Below are positions 21,651 to 35,599 of a stretch of DNA of 64,000 nt, piece after piece (position 1 is the stretch's first letter; each line of letters begins with the position of its first letter). Source of the stretch: Bolinopsis microptera. Lineage: Eukaryota; Ctenophora; Tentaculata; Lobata; Bolinopsidae. The notes beneath the pieces are model-generated. The model saw only the letters and a list, made by a program, of their open reading frames with translations. It did no database searches and was not told the origin of the DNA. The stretch lies in the NCBI RefSeq assembly GCF_026151205.1, contig NC_087081.1:4237746-4301745 (forward strand). Direction: 5' to 3'. The position numbers and the translations under genes were made by a program.

Positions 21651-24600
21651 ACTAAAGGGACAGAGCTAGGATCAACACCCTAACATCGTCCCTCCACAAG
21701 ATCCACAAACCAACACCCTCCACACACCACCATCCACCCAGCTCGACGTGAAGAAGCTCGCACAGAACTTCCACTCGGCACAATGGAGCAAGGAGGACAA
21801 CATACAGCTTCATGAACGCTGTATGGCCAGAGCCAACATCCGCTCTGTTTACAGAAGGAGCACTCCCGTCACTGTGAGGATGATGCCGGACTCTTCACTT
21901 GTACAGATTGCAAGACCATCAGGTCAATCAGAAATAATAATCTCCTCTCAGACTAGAACTACTTGAGATTCGAGGTACTCTTCCACAAGCGTAGTGAAGA
22001 GGCTCCAACAGCGCAACCCAAGCTTTACCCACATCTCCCAAGCAATCAGGACGTTGAGGGATGCAACTATCCCAACGCGCCCGCCGAAGAACTCACCCCC
22101 ACCGCAACGGTACCTGATTATGACAAGGAAGGCAATTCATTGAGCGGCTAAAATCCCTTTAGAAGACCCGTGCAGTGATAGAAACCAAGCCCCCACTAGA
22201 CATGTGAACAGAAAAGAAGCTTGTTGAGGAAAAACATCTCTCATCGACTCATGTATACTGATAGGCAGAGATTCCTACTCTTCAATCACGGAAACCAAAC
22301 ACTCATTGCTGTGCAGGAGCAAAGAAGAATGCAGAGAAGCGAAAACTCCGCTATGGAAAAGAAGAATCGAAGATAAAAGATTACCCTGGTGAGGAAAGAC
22401 CATCTCTTATCTGGAGGAGAAGAAGAAAGGTACTACCCTTAAACAAAAAAAAACCTAGAAGGGCTCAACAGACGTCACCCCCTGTTGAAGAAAAAAGGGT
22501 ATATCTGCATCATTGAGGACTCAAGCAACGTCTTCGTGCAAAAGCAGCTTAGATAAAGAGATTTAATAAAAGATGCGAACGATACCACCAGAACAAGTTG
22601 TTTGAAACAACCAGAAGGCATTCACAGAAACCTTCAAACAAACCCTGAAAAAACAGGATATCTCCCACCCTGAGGCTGACAAGGATTCTTGTTGAAGTTC
22701 TGGAAGAACATATGGAGCAGCCGTTGGAACATAACAGTGATGCTGAATGGTACCGATGTCAGAACAGCACTAGCCTCAGCAGATGAACACGACAGTTCGT
22801 TAAACGAACACCCTGTTGCAGAATAGAGTGAAAAGATGACGGACCTCTCCTGTACAGACGGCTGCATGCTTATTGGATAAAGCACTTTAATAGAAACTCG
22901 TCCACAATAAGGATTGCAGATCAAACTTATGATTGTGCCAACCAACACTGATACCCAGACTGATGACATTGACGCACGTAACCTGCTCATAAAGGACTAC
23001 TCCAAAGGACCCATTCCAGGGCAATTCAGACCTATTACCATGCTTATCAGCTATGTTGAAACGTGTTCACAATGGTCTAATCTCAGATTTCCATATACAA
23101 CACATTTAGAACCAGCAAAAACTCCTCCCCCCTGACAAAAGGGTGCAAGAAGAAAGCAAGGAAGTAACAACAGTTAATGATAGACAACTCATTCTTAAGA
23201 CTGTAAAACGAAGGAAGCGGAACCTGAACATGACGTTTATAGATACAAGAAGGCGTATTGATAGCGTCCCACACTCCTGGATTCGTCATTGTTTGCCATG
23301 TGTAGGTATCTCTTCTTCCACATAGACCTGTTGAAGCCTCCCTTCAAACAATCGTAAATGTTCACCCTGATGCTTGGTAAAGTTATTCTTTGGGAGAATA
23401 TAAATTAATAGAGGTCTATTCCAAAGGAGACTCATGTATCAGCTATTCACTTTATCATTAGTCTTATACCCCTGTCCATTCTTTGATAAGCATGACATAG
23501 GATACTCTCTGGAGAGGGGAGGTCGACGATGCTATCCCGAAAGTGTCCACATAGGCTATACATGGACGACCTCAAGTTGTATGCCGAGAGTGAAGACGAA
23601 ATGCAAACACTGGTTAATACACAGCAGAGTTTCAGCAGTGACATAAAAAATGGAATTTCGGGCTAGAGAAATGTGCCGTGGTGAAGCGAAGAAAGGACAA
23701 GAGCCGTATTCGAAGGCATCTCCCTACCAAGGTGAACAGATCCTTGAGTTGAAGGACGAGTATAAGTATCTGGGAATATACAAGAAGCCAATGATATACA
23801 CACAAAGAGATGATAGCACTGGTTTCAAAAGAGTATATCAGAAAAGAGTTAAAAAAGGTTTTCGAATCCCCAGCTTCATGGCAGGAAAAGTATACAAGTC
23901 CTTTAACACTGGCTGTACCTGTGGATAAGATTATGGAGCTGAATTCTGTCAGAATACTGGAGAGACCAAAGCCTTAGATGTCAGACCCGGAACGGGGGTG
24001 ATGAGGAATAATGGAGCTCACCACCCCCAAGGAGATGTTGAACGTTATACGTCAGCCGTCAACTGGGTGGCGTGGGCTTACATAGTATAGAAGGAAGTCA
24101 TAAAGAGAGAGGAGAATGCACTCACCACCTTATGATGTGAGAAGTAGAGACCCAGAACTGATTGCTCTGAGGACTACTTTGTCAAAGACAAGATCCTCTT
24201 GGGTGAAGAGATTAAGAAAGATATCGACCGTACACAACGCGACGGAATCCGCAAGGAGAAGTGGACTGCTAAAGTGATGCACGGACAATTCCCAAGGCAG
24301 ATGATGGGTATAGCGGACCCCTTTAACCCTCTTGGAACTGGCATCACGCAACAAGACTTGAAGAAGGAGACACAAGGATTTGTTGATAGCACCCAAGACC
24401 CAAGCACGTAGGACTAAATATGTTGTAGCACAGGATTGACAAAACACCTGGCTCTTCTTCCCCTCGGCAGAACACCGCAGAAATCATTACGAGAACAAAA
24501 GACCACATACTGAATGGCGGGTGACCCAAAACTTTTGAAAATACAACAGAATATAATTGTCGCCAGACAAAGTAGCTTGCCGCATTGCACGGAGTCCTGT

Positions 24601-25900
24601 GCAAGGATACTGCTTCCCACGCAGTAAAAAGGTGGTACGAACACCGGCAGAGAAGTGCTGGAGAACGAAAAAGTCAAGATATTGTGGGACTTCCATGTCC
24701 AGTCAGACCACGTTTATCGAACACTGCAGGACCCTGATCTCCCTCCTGGTAGACAAGGAAACCAACGCCAGCAACCATCATTGACTTGCAAGTCCCCCAG
24801 TAGATACATCGGATCCTGATAGAGATCAAGAAAAGATATTGAAATATCAAGACCTAAAAAAGAAATTAAGAGAACTGGAATTGACCGAAAGGTCACAATC
24901 TCCCTGTGGTGATAGGCCGCATTAAAACAGGAACTATCCACCATTAACATTCGTAAACACCTCGACGCAGTCCACTGCAATCTGAGCATCTCTAATCTCC
25001 GAAGTAAATACAGCTTTGCTTGGATTTTTCCAATAAAAGCCCAAGAAATTCCAGGATGGGTCTAGAACATATAATATAAAAAGAGATATAATACACTGTA
25101 GTACTCTATATTTTAGTGTATTCTTCACTGGATACTGTAAATAAACACCTTTTACCTGGTCCTCTATATCTCTTTCCCCATGCTATCAAGCCCTGTCTCT
25201 GTTTATTTACAAGTTTTAACTCGTTTATATTTGGGTAGACTGGGTGTATTTGATTATGTATTTTATATATACAGTTTTGTTACAAGTTATTATTGTTATT
25301 TGCTGGACTAAGGGTATAAAATATAGTATATACATGTTTGGATTTTTCTCTTATTTTTTATCCTTTTCTCTTGCTCTGCATGCCCTGATCTTGTATAAAC
25401 ATGAAGTTTGTTTTATATTGTAGATTCTTGTATTGATTGTGGTATTTTGTGGGTCCCCCAGATTGCAGCATACCCAATGGGTACTTGCTGTAAATTCTGA
25501 ATCTTTTTTTTTATACACTCTGTAGCCCAGTTCCTGTGTTTCCCGACCCTTGCCCTGGCAAGCCCTGTTTCTTGATTATACAGCATTTATTTATCGTGGT
25601 ATTACATTGTAGTTATGACAAATAAAACATATGGAGTAGTGATAGGATTGTTTGAAATTTCTTTTGCTAGGTTTTATAATATTTCATTTGTATAATTTGT
25701 GATTGTTTCTCACGTTTTCTTCCCTTGGCGTAGGAAGCCCTGTCTCTTGTTAAAAACAACCTCGAAAGAAGTTTGTAGATACACATAGTCTCTACACCTT
25801 TACCCTCTGGGGTTCCTAAGGGTCAGCTGATCCCGGGCCAGAGGATGAGAGGAAACTACCACTGCCAAGGTTTAACGCTAACCGTCGAGACCTACTTATT
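21651..25900 (+). pseudogene. LINE-C (R2-like), first copy, indel-ridden
   Basis: Parallels 55385-60650 throughout: the Myb-like WSKEDNIQL segment (about 21785), RT pieces (about 22980-23330), the YMDD-equivalent region (about 23560, reading RLYMDDLKLY through a frameshift), YKYLGI (about 23763) and the endonuclease end (about 24560-24990, ILKYQDLKKEI). Nearly every domain is split by small indels. It lacks the foldback insertion: CAGAAATCATTACGAG is continuous at about 24476, giving the empty site. The 3' UTR keeps the four-fold repeat seen in the second copy. Confidence 0.75.
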
Positions 25901-26665
25901 GGAAGACCCTTTATAAAAATGGTATGGTTTGACGACTAGTCTCCATCAATTAATCGCTCACTTAGCAGTTCCCACTTTTAGAAGACAAATTGAAATAAAT
26001 TATTCAATATTAAACTCATATAACGTCTTACAATATAAGATACAATAACACATTGTGCGTATAACTATATATAATATAAAGCTACTATACTACTAGTAAT
26101 TTGTCTCATCAACCCCAGCTAACCTATTTAAAAAAATTAAAAAACACCAGCTTGAACTAGCCCCGCCTGATTCAGGATACTGATCAGCCTTGAGACGTTA
26201 AGAGACTTGTAATTTTGTAAGTTAGTGTCGTGGTTAACAAGAACGATCGTGTAAGGCAACGTAATAAACTACGCGTTGAATCAGTCCAATCTGAGCCCTA
26301 GTCAACTTAATAGGCTGCAAATTTGGCGAAAGTTAATTGCAGTGCTTTTTGCCTCAACAATTTCCAAACATAAAATATTTTGGGTAGGTACGGAATCAGG
26401 CCAAAAGTCCCTGTACGGAATCGCAATATTTACAAAATATAACCGCACATAGCTCATGTGCAGTTACTCAGTTAGTAACCATGGTTAACCAGCTCATGTA
26501 AACATTGCGTATAAACCCGCCTTGCGTGTGTAAACCATATACATTACTATAGCTGTATAATAATGTATACGGCGTACACACGCAAAGATAATCCGTATAC
26601 AAGTACACTAATGGCGATGAACTGATTTTGAAAACGACACCGATCCACTGGGATCCGATTTTTTT
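25901..26665. repeat. Right flank shared with 60651-61368, ending the duplicated block
   Basis: Parallel to 60651-61368, including a ~68-bp palindrome (about 26520-26588). Similarity stops after CCACTGGGATCCGATTTTTT at about 26665. Confidence 0.7.
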
Positions 26666-26949
26666 AATTAAATATCTTTTAATATAAAAAAATAATACTA
26701 AAAAATAAAGTTACGCTAAAGTTATCATTAATGTAGAGTGTCTCCAAGACAAAATGCCCGAACCTTCGAGAACAATTAATTGGACAGTCACAAACTTGTT
26801 AACACTAGCCCAATCAGACAATTGGTATCTTCTAAACATTAAGGTCTGCGGTTTCTAATCTGCCCTTTCCCTTGTATACCTTCTATTGTTGCCATGAGAT
26901 CACTTAGTAACAGAGTGGCTTTCATTGATATAAGACATCACAGAACCCC

Positions 26950-29843
26950 ACGGATCATCATACGTATATCAGATTGTTAACGTGTACGGACCAACAAAGA
27001 AGAATGTTCGATATTGACATCAGTAAGGTCACAGGTAAACGTCCCCATTGGTACAATCATATTTCAATGATCTGAAACTGCTATCATATCCCAGCTCATC
27101 CATCTTTTGTTGCTGAGATTTAAAGCCCGCTTGGGAGATGCATTAGGAAAGAGTATGAATGCGGCCTTAATAATCTATTGTAGTTCGGTAATGGATCCTG
27201 AGAAACAGGAACGGTGATTTCTACTGGACTTTATTGTTGATAATGGCATGTTTGCGTGCAATACTGCGTCCAACACAGAGCAATAGTATATTACCACCTT
27301 TAAGGCTAATGTGTTCCCAAGGGCAGACCTAAGGGTTCAAAAGACACTGTGAACTGTATTGAAAACAAATTGATTATATTTTAGGTCGTACAAACTTAAA
27401 AAGTCTGTTTTACAGACTCCCGCTCTTTTTGCGGTGATTTTGTGAAATCTGACCATAAACCTGTGGTCGCACGTTTTAAACTTGGTTGTGAATACAATTT
27501 ACATAAGCTGGCCCAGGTCTGACAAAATAAGGTTGATGTCAACCGCCTTAATGAATTCCTGATATTAAGTCTAAATTTTTGATTCTTATTAAAAGTACTA
27601 TTGAATTGTCGATTTTAACTAATAATGCATTGTCTGAAATTCTGATATTTTTGGTATATGAGGTAAATGTGCCGTCCAGGTGGTTGGTAAAGTGCCCCCG
27701 GGGAAGCCTCCATCAGTACAGCGACGATCCAACTGTCGTTTAACTTCAGCAGAGAGAAAGTCCCTTCAGCAAGAATGTAGCCGTTATCAGGAATAAGTGA
27801 CAGGAGTGACCTCATAAAAAGAAACAACCATCTCAAACGTACCATCAAAAAAGAGTTGAAATCAATCCATCGAGGCCACAGCTAACGCCCTAGTAGATGT
27901 CACAACAACACCGACAGCTGCAGAAGCATGTTTGAAGCGAAAGAACTTGGCCCAGTGTAGATGAAGAAAGATTGAGTGACTGTCACGATGCAGACGGCAA
28001 CACCTTAGGTTTTCTGACTCATTAAAAGCAGAAGCAATAAAGAATACTTTAATAATGAGTTCAATGACAAAGATGAAACCCCACCTCCCAGCATTCATAG
28101 GACCCCTCCTCCTGGAAGCCTCCTCTGTCCCATAACCCCTGAAGAAGTTGGCCGTGCTGTTATGAAGCTGAAAATCCGTAGAGCGTCGGCCCTGACGGTA
28201 TACCTAATGACCTTATGAAGCTGATTTGATATCCCCTCCCCTGTGAGTTGGCTAGGATCTACAATCTTCTCCTTTGAGACCCAACACAACATCCCCGCTA
28301 TTGGAGAAAGGTTTACTGACACCCCTTCAGAAGCCAGGAACACCCAGAGGTCCGGTAAAGTTCTATCCTGCCCCCTCACATTGCTAAATGAACTAGAAAA
28401 GTCCTATCCCTCGTAGCCATGAACAGAATCAATACCACGTTGATATGTACACATGACCTGGCAGGCGGCATACAAGCAGGGTCCGCAGTTGTGCTGACCT
28501 GGTTTGGTCTCAGAGAATGTGACATCATTGGTTACCAGGCGCGAGTTTGAGAGTATAGTAAAATAAAACATTGACATACCCTGCGTTTAATACCATCCGG
28601 CAGACAGACCATCACTCAATCTCCTCTTTGATGCAGATGCTCTAGAGACGACATTCGCCTGGTTCATACCTCCTCTTCAAATACAAAGCTCAAGGTGACG
28701 GTCAACAGAGCTGAGTCTGGTGAATTCGTGATTAATATTGGAGCTTAACCAGTGAGACAGTCTGGCGGTAAAGTGTTTACATTAACCCTCGCCGTGCCCT
28801 GGAATCATATCAGAGTCCGTTGATTAGTGTTACAATTCCCTAGACCGAACCCCCCAGTCTCTGAAGAGGCCTCCCGTTAGAGTCCGCCTATGCTGACGAT
28901 GCCCTGAGCTTCTGAGTGAAGATGGTCAGAGCCTAGTGAAGATACTAGAGATTGCCCATGACATAACTAACGGACTGAGTCTCTTTGTTAACGAATCAAA
29001 GACGGTGTTACAAAGAGTGTAATTGGCAGAGACAGATGCTCTAGATGCACATGGCAATAAAATCAGAGGAAATGAAGAGTGGCGAGAGTCAGTGCTATTA
29101 GGATCAAAGCTCTGTTCATAAAGAGATATGTCAACAGACGCAACAAAGCCAATGTTGCCTTCTACACCTACAAGAAAGTCTGGTTGAATAGTCTGTTCAG
29201 ATCAGTGAGAGTAGAAAGCTGAGGGGGGAGTTGTACGAGGCCTCTTTTGTCACTTCAGTGTTTGTTGTATAACCTAGCAGCTGGCTGCTCCTGAAACCGT
29301 AATGGCCATCTGACGACGTTCTTCAAAGGAGAGCATCTGAAGAAGACAGATAAGCAACACCTATTGCCTACGGGTTATCAGTAAACGAGAACTTATATAA
29401 GAGATGTAATGTCAGTCCCCCTTCCTGAAAGGGTTCAAGAAAGCACGATGGAAGATGCTTGGGCACGTTCTCAGAAGCGGTGCTGACACTCCCCGCTTTC
29501 TTATCTATTTAGATTATGCATGTTTTAGAATGTTTTTGACTACAAAGGAAGGAGGGCAGACTCGTTGCAAATTTATTTGATTATTATTAAAAGACATTAT
29601 GACAAAGAATATTATTGGATAGTCTATAAAAGATTTAGTTTAAGAGTAAATTTTAACGACTTAGTGTACAAAGCTCATGATAGACGCTTATGGAAGAAGC
29701 TATAGGTGAGTCGAGACTACTCGCCACCGATTTATGATTTAATTTCCTATAATCCTTGTTGTTTGCTGTATATAGTTGATTAATAAATACTTTTAAAATT
29801 TTACAGAGTACAGCAAAAATGAAATGAAATGAAATGAAATGAG
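26950..29843 (+). pseudogene. Decayed LINE (APE endonuclease + RT), same type as LINE-B
   Basis: Heavily mutated but in the right order. NVYGPTKKN lies at about 26978, KARLGDALGKSMNAA at about 27122 (the GDFNAxxG region), LLLDFIVDNGMFACNT at about 27215 and DFVKSDHKPVVARFKLG at about 27437 (the SDH endonuclease end). The RT side follows: ERRPDGIPNDLMKLI (about 28185), SGGKVFTLTL (about 28760), YADDALSF (about 28890), FVNESKTVLQ (about 28985), KANVAFYTYKKVWLNSLF (about 29147) and YNLAAGCS (about 29262). It ends RRLWKKL-stop at about 29703, with a (TGAAA)n tail at 29818-29843. FTLTLA, KANVAFYTYKKVW and RRLWKKL match LINE-B blocks. Confidence 0.6.
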
Positions 29844-31400
29844 GTATTTATATCCCGGCTTCATAAGATTTACCAAAAATCACAAGGAAGGTGGTTAACA
29901 ATGTCAAAGCGGCTGACTGTGAGTGATGTGAGTGATGTAAAAAATGTATTAAATAGAATAAAATTATCTTAAAAAAGGGAGGTATGTTAGGTAATAGGAT
30001 TGCATAATTATGATTAAGATGATATAGGAACAGGACACAGTGTCCGTTGACGGACCTTTCATGACCATTATGGTCAGTTCATTCGTTGTTCACTATCAAC
30101 CTAACCTGTTTATTCCTAAAAGGCGATGTTGTTTTAATACCTAACTCAGCAAAGTCAGCTACAATATCAGCTACAACATCAGTACAGGATCTGGTCTCCG
30201 TAGGGTGTTATACAAGAACTAATTGTTTAATTTCTTAATTGTTTATATTATATTTTCATTTGAATTAAACTGTATTTCGATAAAGTGTTTCACGGTCAAT
30301 CCAATAGGAACAATTTAAACACATTCAACCATGCATTTAAGTGAACGCTCTGACTAAGAGATGCTGTGCAAAATATATTGGAATTTTACCATTGGTTGAC
30401 AACTAGGCAGGTAGCCGTCCATTGGTTTAAGTCATTGACCTAAGTCACAGACCATGAGCAGGTGGACTAAGCCTCATTTAAACCTCGTCCAGCTCGAGCA
30501 ACTAAACATGAGTGTGACGTCAGAATAGTTATTAAGATCGTCAGGCAGGTAATAATAATACAAATGTTTCGTGTCCGTAAAAAGTTCGTTTATTTTAAAC
30601 CACTTCTCCTAAACTGTTGTTTCCGTTGTTTCCCAGAAACTACAAAGAAGAGCCGGCAACACAAATGAGAATAAATAACTAAAGTATACTCATCATCAGA
30701 CAAAGACAAAAATTAAAACATCTTGTTATTGTAAATCACACATAAATAAAAGATTAAATAGAACAGAAAACCATACAATACATTAGGTAAAGAATTAAAA
30801 AAAAAAGGGAAAGTACTAGTGACATCAACCATCAAGAAAGAAACAGATCCTAAAAAGTTACAACGGGTGTGCAACTATATTATAATAAGATAATACTTCT
30901 TAGGGATTTGAAAGATATTGTCCAGCTTGGTTTATATACAGTATCTAAGTTAAAAATTAGAAATTTGCGCGGCAACCTGGTAAAAGTTTTGTATCGACAC
31001 CGGTCTCCAATCACGATACAAAATTAGGAAATTTATTGTATAGAATTTATTGTATTATAATCTAGAAGGAGTGGAGGGAGCGGTGTGGTGCATTAATAGT
31101 AAATAGAGTGACAGCCTACTGATTAAAAGTTGTTTTTAAGTGGCATTATGGGTATCTTTTTGGATCTAAAAGGCTAATACCATATGCAAATTTTAAATTG
31201 GTTCTTTTAATCATTTATTTATTAAATATCATTTAAAAATGATATAAATCATGCTACTCCAAGTCCCCAACGACATCTTATCTAAGTTTCGTGCTAGTAT
31301 ATATATAATATGAAATAATATTTTGTCTGCTTTAAATTGATACTAAATAAACTTGTTTTTTTTTCTTGAAATTGTTGTTTTCTTGAGGAACTGTGCGAGG
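29844..31400. other. Unassigned AT-rich sequence
   Basis: No gene or repeat family recognised apart from short direct repeats (GAGTGATGT doubled at about 29921). It may include older eroded insertions. Confidence 0.35.
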
Positions 31401-31485
31401 GAGTTTTTTGTGGAGCGCTGAGGGAGTGTTTGTCAAAACTAAAAACTAACTACGGGACAGATGGGTGCGCCAGGTATACTATACC

Positions 31486-31610
31486 CTATTTCTATACCGT
31501 CAGCTTGCTATACCTTCTTGCTATCACTGTCAGTTTGCTATACCTTTTTGCTATCCCTGTCAGCTTGCTATACCTTATTTCTATAATACCTGTCCACTTG
31601 CTATACCGGA
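31486..31610. repeat. Diverged tandem repeat (TTGCTATACC units)
   Basis: TTGCTATACCTT recurs four times at irregular spacing, partly with an intervening CTGTCAGTTTGC or CTGTCAGCTTGC. Confidence 0.6.
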
Positions 31611-31634
31611 CATTGCGTGAACAGACATGATTGT

Positions 31635-31694
31635 GAACGGACATTAAAATAAACGCTAGGGCTTCCAGCGTCCAGTTAAACTTAAAGTCCGTTC
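31635..31694. repeat. Short hairpin element (GAACGGACATTAA family)
   Basis: Inverted arms GAACGGACATTAA...ACGCT and AGCGT...TTAAAGTCCGTTC surround AGGGCTTCC. Core arms and loop layout recur at 39781-39857. Confidence 0.55.
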
Positions 31695-31719
31695 AAATAA
31701 AGTCTATTCCTCTTTTTGC

Positions 31720-33754
31720 AAGATCATTGGGTACTCCATGACACGAAGGGCTTTGTCAATTTCATTACGCACTGCACCTACACCACATTTGCTAAAAGTC
31801 TTTGTACTTTACAGTTTACTATGACACTAAAGATATATACAACTGGCAGGTTCAGGATTTGTATGCTGAATTTATAGAGGAATGTGGATTTGTGCCTACT
31901 TGCCAACTTGTGTGTTAACGTATTACTACAAATAAAGTACTGTTCCAGTATTTAATGAACTTTAGTAGTCTTAAATTAGAGATATTATTAAGATTCTTAG
32001 AATCCTTATTACCTAATTGACAGTGCACTTACTCGCGGTTCCAACCATTGGTTTATCTCGGTCACGTGGTCACTTTCTTTTTGGCAGAAAATTGCTCATA
32101 ATAGCTCACTGTAAGCAATAGCTTGAGGTTACAGTGTGCAGCACTATTATTGCGGTTTTTTTTTCTTACTTTCAATATAAATGAGGAAATATATTGTTCG
32201 TCTTATACGTTATACTCCGCTGTACTTACTTGAGAGATCATAGTATACGTGAGCTTATATTGTTGAGCAATAGTAAACGTGAGCTGAGCTTATATTGTTG
32301 AGTAATAGTATACGCGAGCTTATATTGTTGAGTATATATAGTCTCCGAGAGGAGGTTATTTTTTGTAGATTTGGTCTCTGAGAGGAACTAAGCGCTTCGT
32401 TTGGTGTTTTTATGCATTCCAAGCCAATTTAAAACCAATATTTTTTATAGTTGTCCATCAAAACCCACAAAAATACATTTAATTTTCCAGGGCCACTGTG
32501 TTTGTACGCGGTTCACGTTTGTACGTACACAACCACCATAATACCCATTGCCTCAGAAGCAATAAGGAGATTGGTGAAAAAGCATTCAATAAAACCGCCT
32601 CATTTAATATTCTAAAGTTGGTTGGTTATTAATTGCGTTTGTAAAATTGTGAAATCCACAAAGACGCTGCATTGTGCAAACCGTCATTATATTATTGTAG
32701 TGGAAGTTTGCAAACACCACATTTGGAGTTATTTAAACTTCTCAACAACATATTCTTGCATAATTCTCGGTGCAAACCTTGCGGAGGAGACCGCAAACCA
32801 GCTGCTGGGCTGCCATCGTCAGAGTGGATACTTGGCTACTCACAGCGGGTTTTGTACGTGGGCGTGAATCGTGATGTATTGCACGTGGGCGTGATGTAAT
32901 TGTACGTGGGCGTGATGTATTGCACGTGGGCGTGATGTATTGCACGTGGGCGTGATGTATTGCACGTGGGCGTGATGTAATTGTCATGGTTTCTACATCA
33001 ACAGAGGTCTCCTGACTCCTGCTTTCAAATCCACATTTTTTCTCTAATACTTACGTTTTAAAGGCCGGGCGAGGTTGTTCTTTTAAAAGTTGATAATTTG
33101 TTTATTAATTTATAATGATATTGTCTGATCTAACTAATGCAGTAAATAATTTAATTTATTCTAATAATTTTAATAACTGACTCTGGTATTAAGAGGTCCA
33201 TCAATAGTATTTCAATATCAATGTCTACTCCTGATTTCGCAATAATGCATGTACCAATACATAATGTCAACTCGTACAGCACGTCCAAATCGGGTATTAT
33301 TTAAATATGAATATTATTCGTTTTTTTACAGAGTCATAAGCGTTCATTTTTACAGTGGTTCCATTTTCAATTTTGGTAGTGGAACTTTGCTTCAGGCTAA
33401 AAGAACTAAAGATTTTCTTGTGCGTCACGTTAGCGTTTCTGATCACTAAATTTCAGTTCATGGTTCAATGATATGCCCGTATGAGTAACTACAAATCTTT
33501 TAATATCGTTCAATCCGTTTAATCCGTTTATAATATTATATAACGGGAGCCCAACGGTGCCCGCGGTGCAGCTATGTCCATATTTGGTTCATTAATTTTG
33601 GCCCAGTTATGCCAAGCCCAAATCATCTTATGCCTAAGACTTTTATATTTTTAATGTTTGCCCATGAAATTTTCAGATAGGTCTCCAAAAACATTTGGCG
33701 GCAGGGAAAATATTGTAAATATTGTAAATATTAACACAGAAGTTTTCACATTTC
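31720..33754. other. Unassigned region with tandem repeats
   Basis: About 32246-32335 holds three diverged copies of GAGCTTATATTGTTGAG with intervening AATAGTAxACG. About 33709-33732 holds AATATTGTA repeats. No gene recognised; the frames over 32622-32987 follow the repeat and have no domain. Confidence 0.4.
32852..32984. repeat. 20-bp minisatellite, about six units
   Basis: Units of CACGTGGGCGTGATGTATTG, with two ending GTAATTGTA instead. Each unit contains CACGTG or TACGTG. Confidence 0.85.
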
Positions 33755-35160
33755 GTTTGTTTGTTTGGGGACCGGTTTTTGGTACACCGGCATGTTTACA
33801 AAATAATATGATACATAAATTATACTTTATTTAATATACTAATATAAAATTGAAAATATGAAGTAACCTTTTACGTCTATACCATAAAAAATTTTTAAAA
33901 ACATTAAAGGTAAAATTGCATATCTGATTTATTACATAGTGACAAATAATTTTAACAGATGATCCCACGCACTGTTTTATAAGCTACTTGTGTCAGATGT
34001 ACTGATTAGTGGGCAACGCAGCAGTCGATGGTATAGTAACTCCTGTATCTGTCTAATGCTCTTGATTGAAGTAAAACAAAATAAGAATACTGAGCCCATG
34101 TACTTATCAGCACTTTCGCATCATATCAACTAGGACGCTATCAATATGAACAGTGAAATATGCAATGAGAAATGTGGCATATGGTTGATAGTGACTATAG
34201 TGTGCTAACCGTCTAGTTTTACTTATTCCTTAGGTTATTCTCGCGGTAGTTGATTTGTTGAGTGCCTGATCCTTGCTGATTACGTAGCCTGGGTAAATTA
34301 TGTAATAGAAAAGGTGGCCATTCTTCATCGTTTCCTGAGCTTTGTAGTTCTATCATTACACGCTTTGGCTGATTTCTTATAAATGCCATATTGGAAAATG
34401 CTAGATAGGCAAGTTATGTCACCATGTGTGCTCGGTAATAGCTAATATCTACTAGGACTTTTATACAGAACACTAGCGCGTAGATCTGGTTGAGAGTACG
34501 TGTTAGCCAGTTGATATTGTCGTCATAAGAACCTGCCATACGTTGGTATACGGGAGAAATTGAGTCTTTTACGTCGACGGCAGAAGGCGGCATGTAAGTA
34601 TCTTGTGCATCAGAGTCAAGCATTTGTTATGATGACCCCGTGTAACAGATAATATCTTTCGTACCCTTAAAACGAAGTTTTAGTATGATCCGGAACTTAA
34701 AGTAACCGTCCTGTAATAGTACTTCACGTAGCGTGGCATAACTGCACGAATTCCCTGCTTTTTGTTTTAGTAACAATGATTCAATAGGTTTTTGCAGCAC
34801 AAGCCCCAAACTATTGAACAGAAAGGTAGAGTGAGATTGTACAAACTTTTGGAGATCTGTATGCGTGCTTTGATTGGCGAAGTTTGCGTTTTATTTTGAA
34901 CATAATACCTATAAACCGTGACATGAAATGGACTTTTTGATTTGACGGTCGGATTGGCTGGCCCATTTTTTTTTGTCGTCGACGATAACTCCTCAAAACC
35001 TGGCCTCCGTTTTGCGTTCTATAGGTGAGTTTGACGATTATACTTACCTGTAGAGAGATAGAATCAACCACCCTTCTTTTTGAAAATACCATATAGCCTA
35101 GTCTTCTTCAGATTAAGACTAAGAGCTAGGGCCCGTTCGAGAGAACCCTTTATACATCAC
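33755..35160 (-). pseudogene. LINE-A, 5'-truncated minus-strand copy
   Basis: Minus strand from about 35160: ALSLNLKKTR, YMVFSKRRVVDSISLQ (35092), SRFIGIMFKIKRKLRQS (post-RT thumb region), then a frameshifted CSYATLREVLL and, from 34623, the tail seen at 15484 (SYDDNINWLT, later the KRVMIELQSSG region). The 3' UTR follows that of the LINE-A copies and ends in the stem-loop sequence GCCGGTGTACCAAAAACCGG plus TCCCC and a (CAAA)n tail at 33755-33766. LINE-B and the long-TIR element are both absent here, so this copy serves as an empty site. It also joins the RT end to the C-terminal tail in one element. Confidence 0.65.
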
Positions 35161-35599
35161 GTCAGTTGAGTGTGGTTTTTCAAAAAATATTGAGCTATAG
35201 ATCACAGAGAATATTTAGTTTAGGCTAACTTTTGCATATAAATTACTCTCGTTTAAAATTATTGATATTTGACCAATTTATGGGCTGAAATCTATAAAAT
35301 TTCATGCGTATGCCCAAACATGGACATATGGTTTTTGACTCATAACTCAGCCATCTTTTTGAATTGGGGCATGTTAATCATACTGAGATAATTTGGCATA
35401 TATAATTGGGCCAAAATGGGCCAAAACGGGCCAACTATATGATAAAATGGTTATTAACATGCCGAAATTCTTAATCCAATCAAAACCAGTGTCGGGGACA
35501 GCTGTACACTGACCTCTATACACTAGGTCTTATAGAGGTCTATAACATTCTGAAAAGTTTGAAACTCTATCGTGATTAGTTTAAATTTATAAACTTTCA

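Noticed and set aside
23447-25128. Many short ORFs on both strands over the first LINE-C copy
   Set aside because: Fragments and shadows of the frameshifted LINE-C coding region.
32622-32987. Overlapping ORFs around the 20-bp minisatellite
   Set aside because: Low complexity, no domain, and driven by the repeat.
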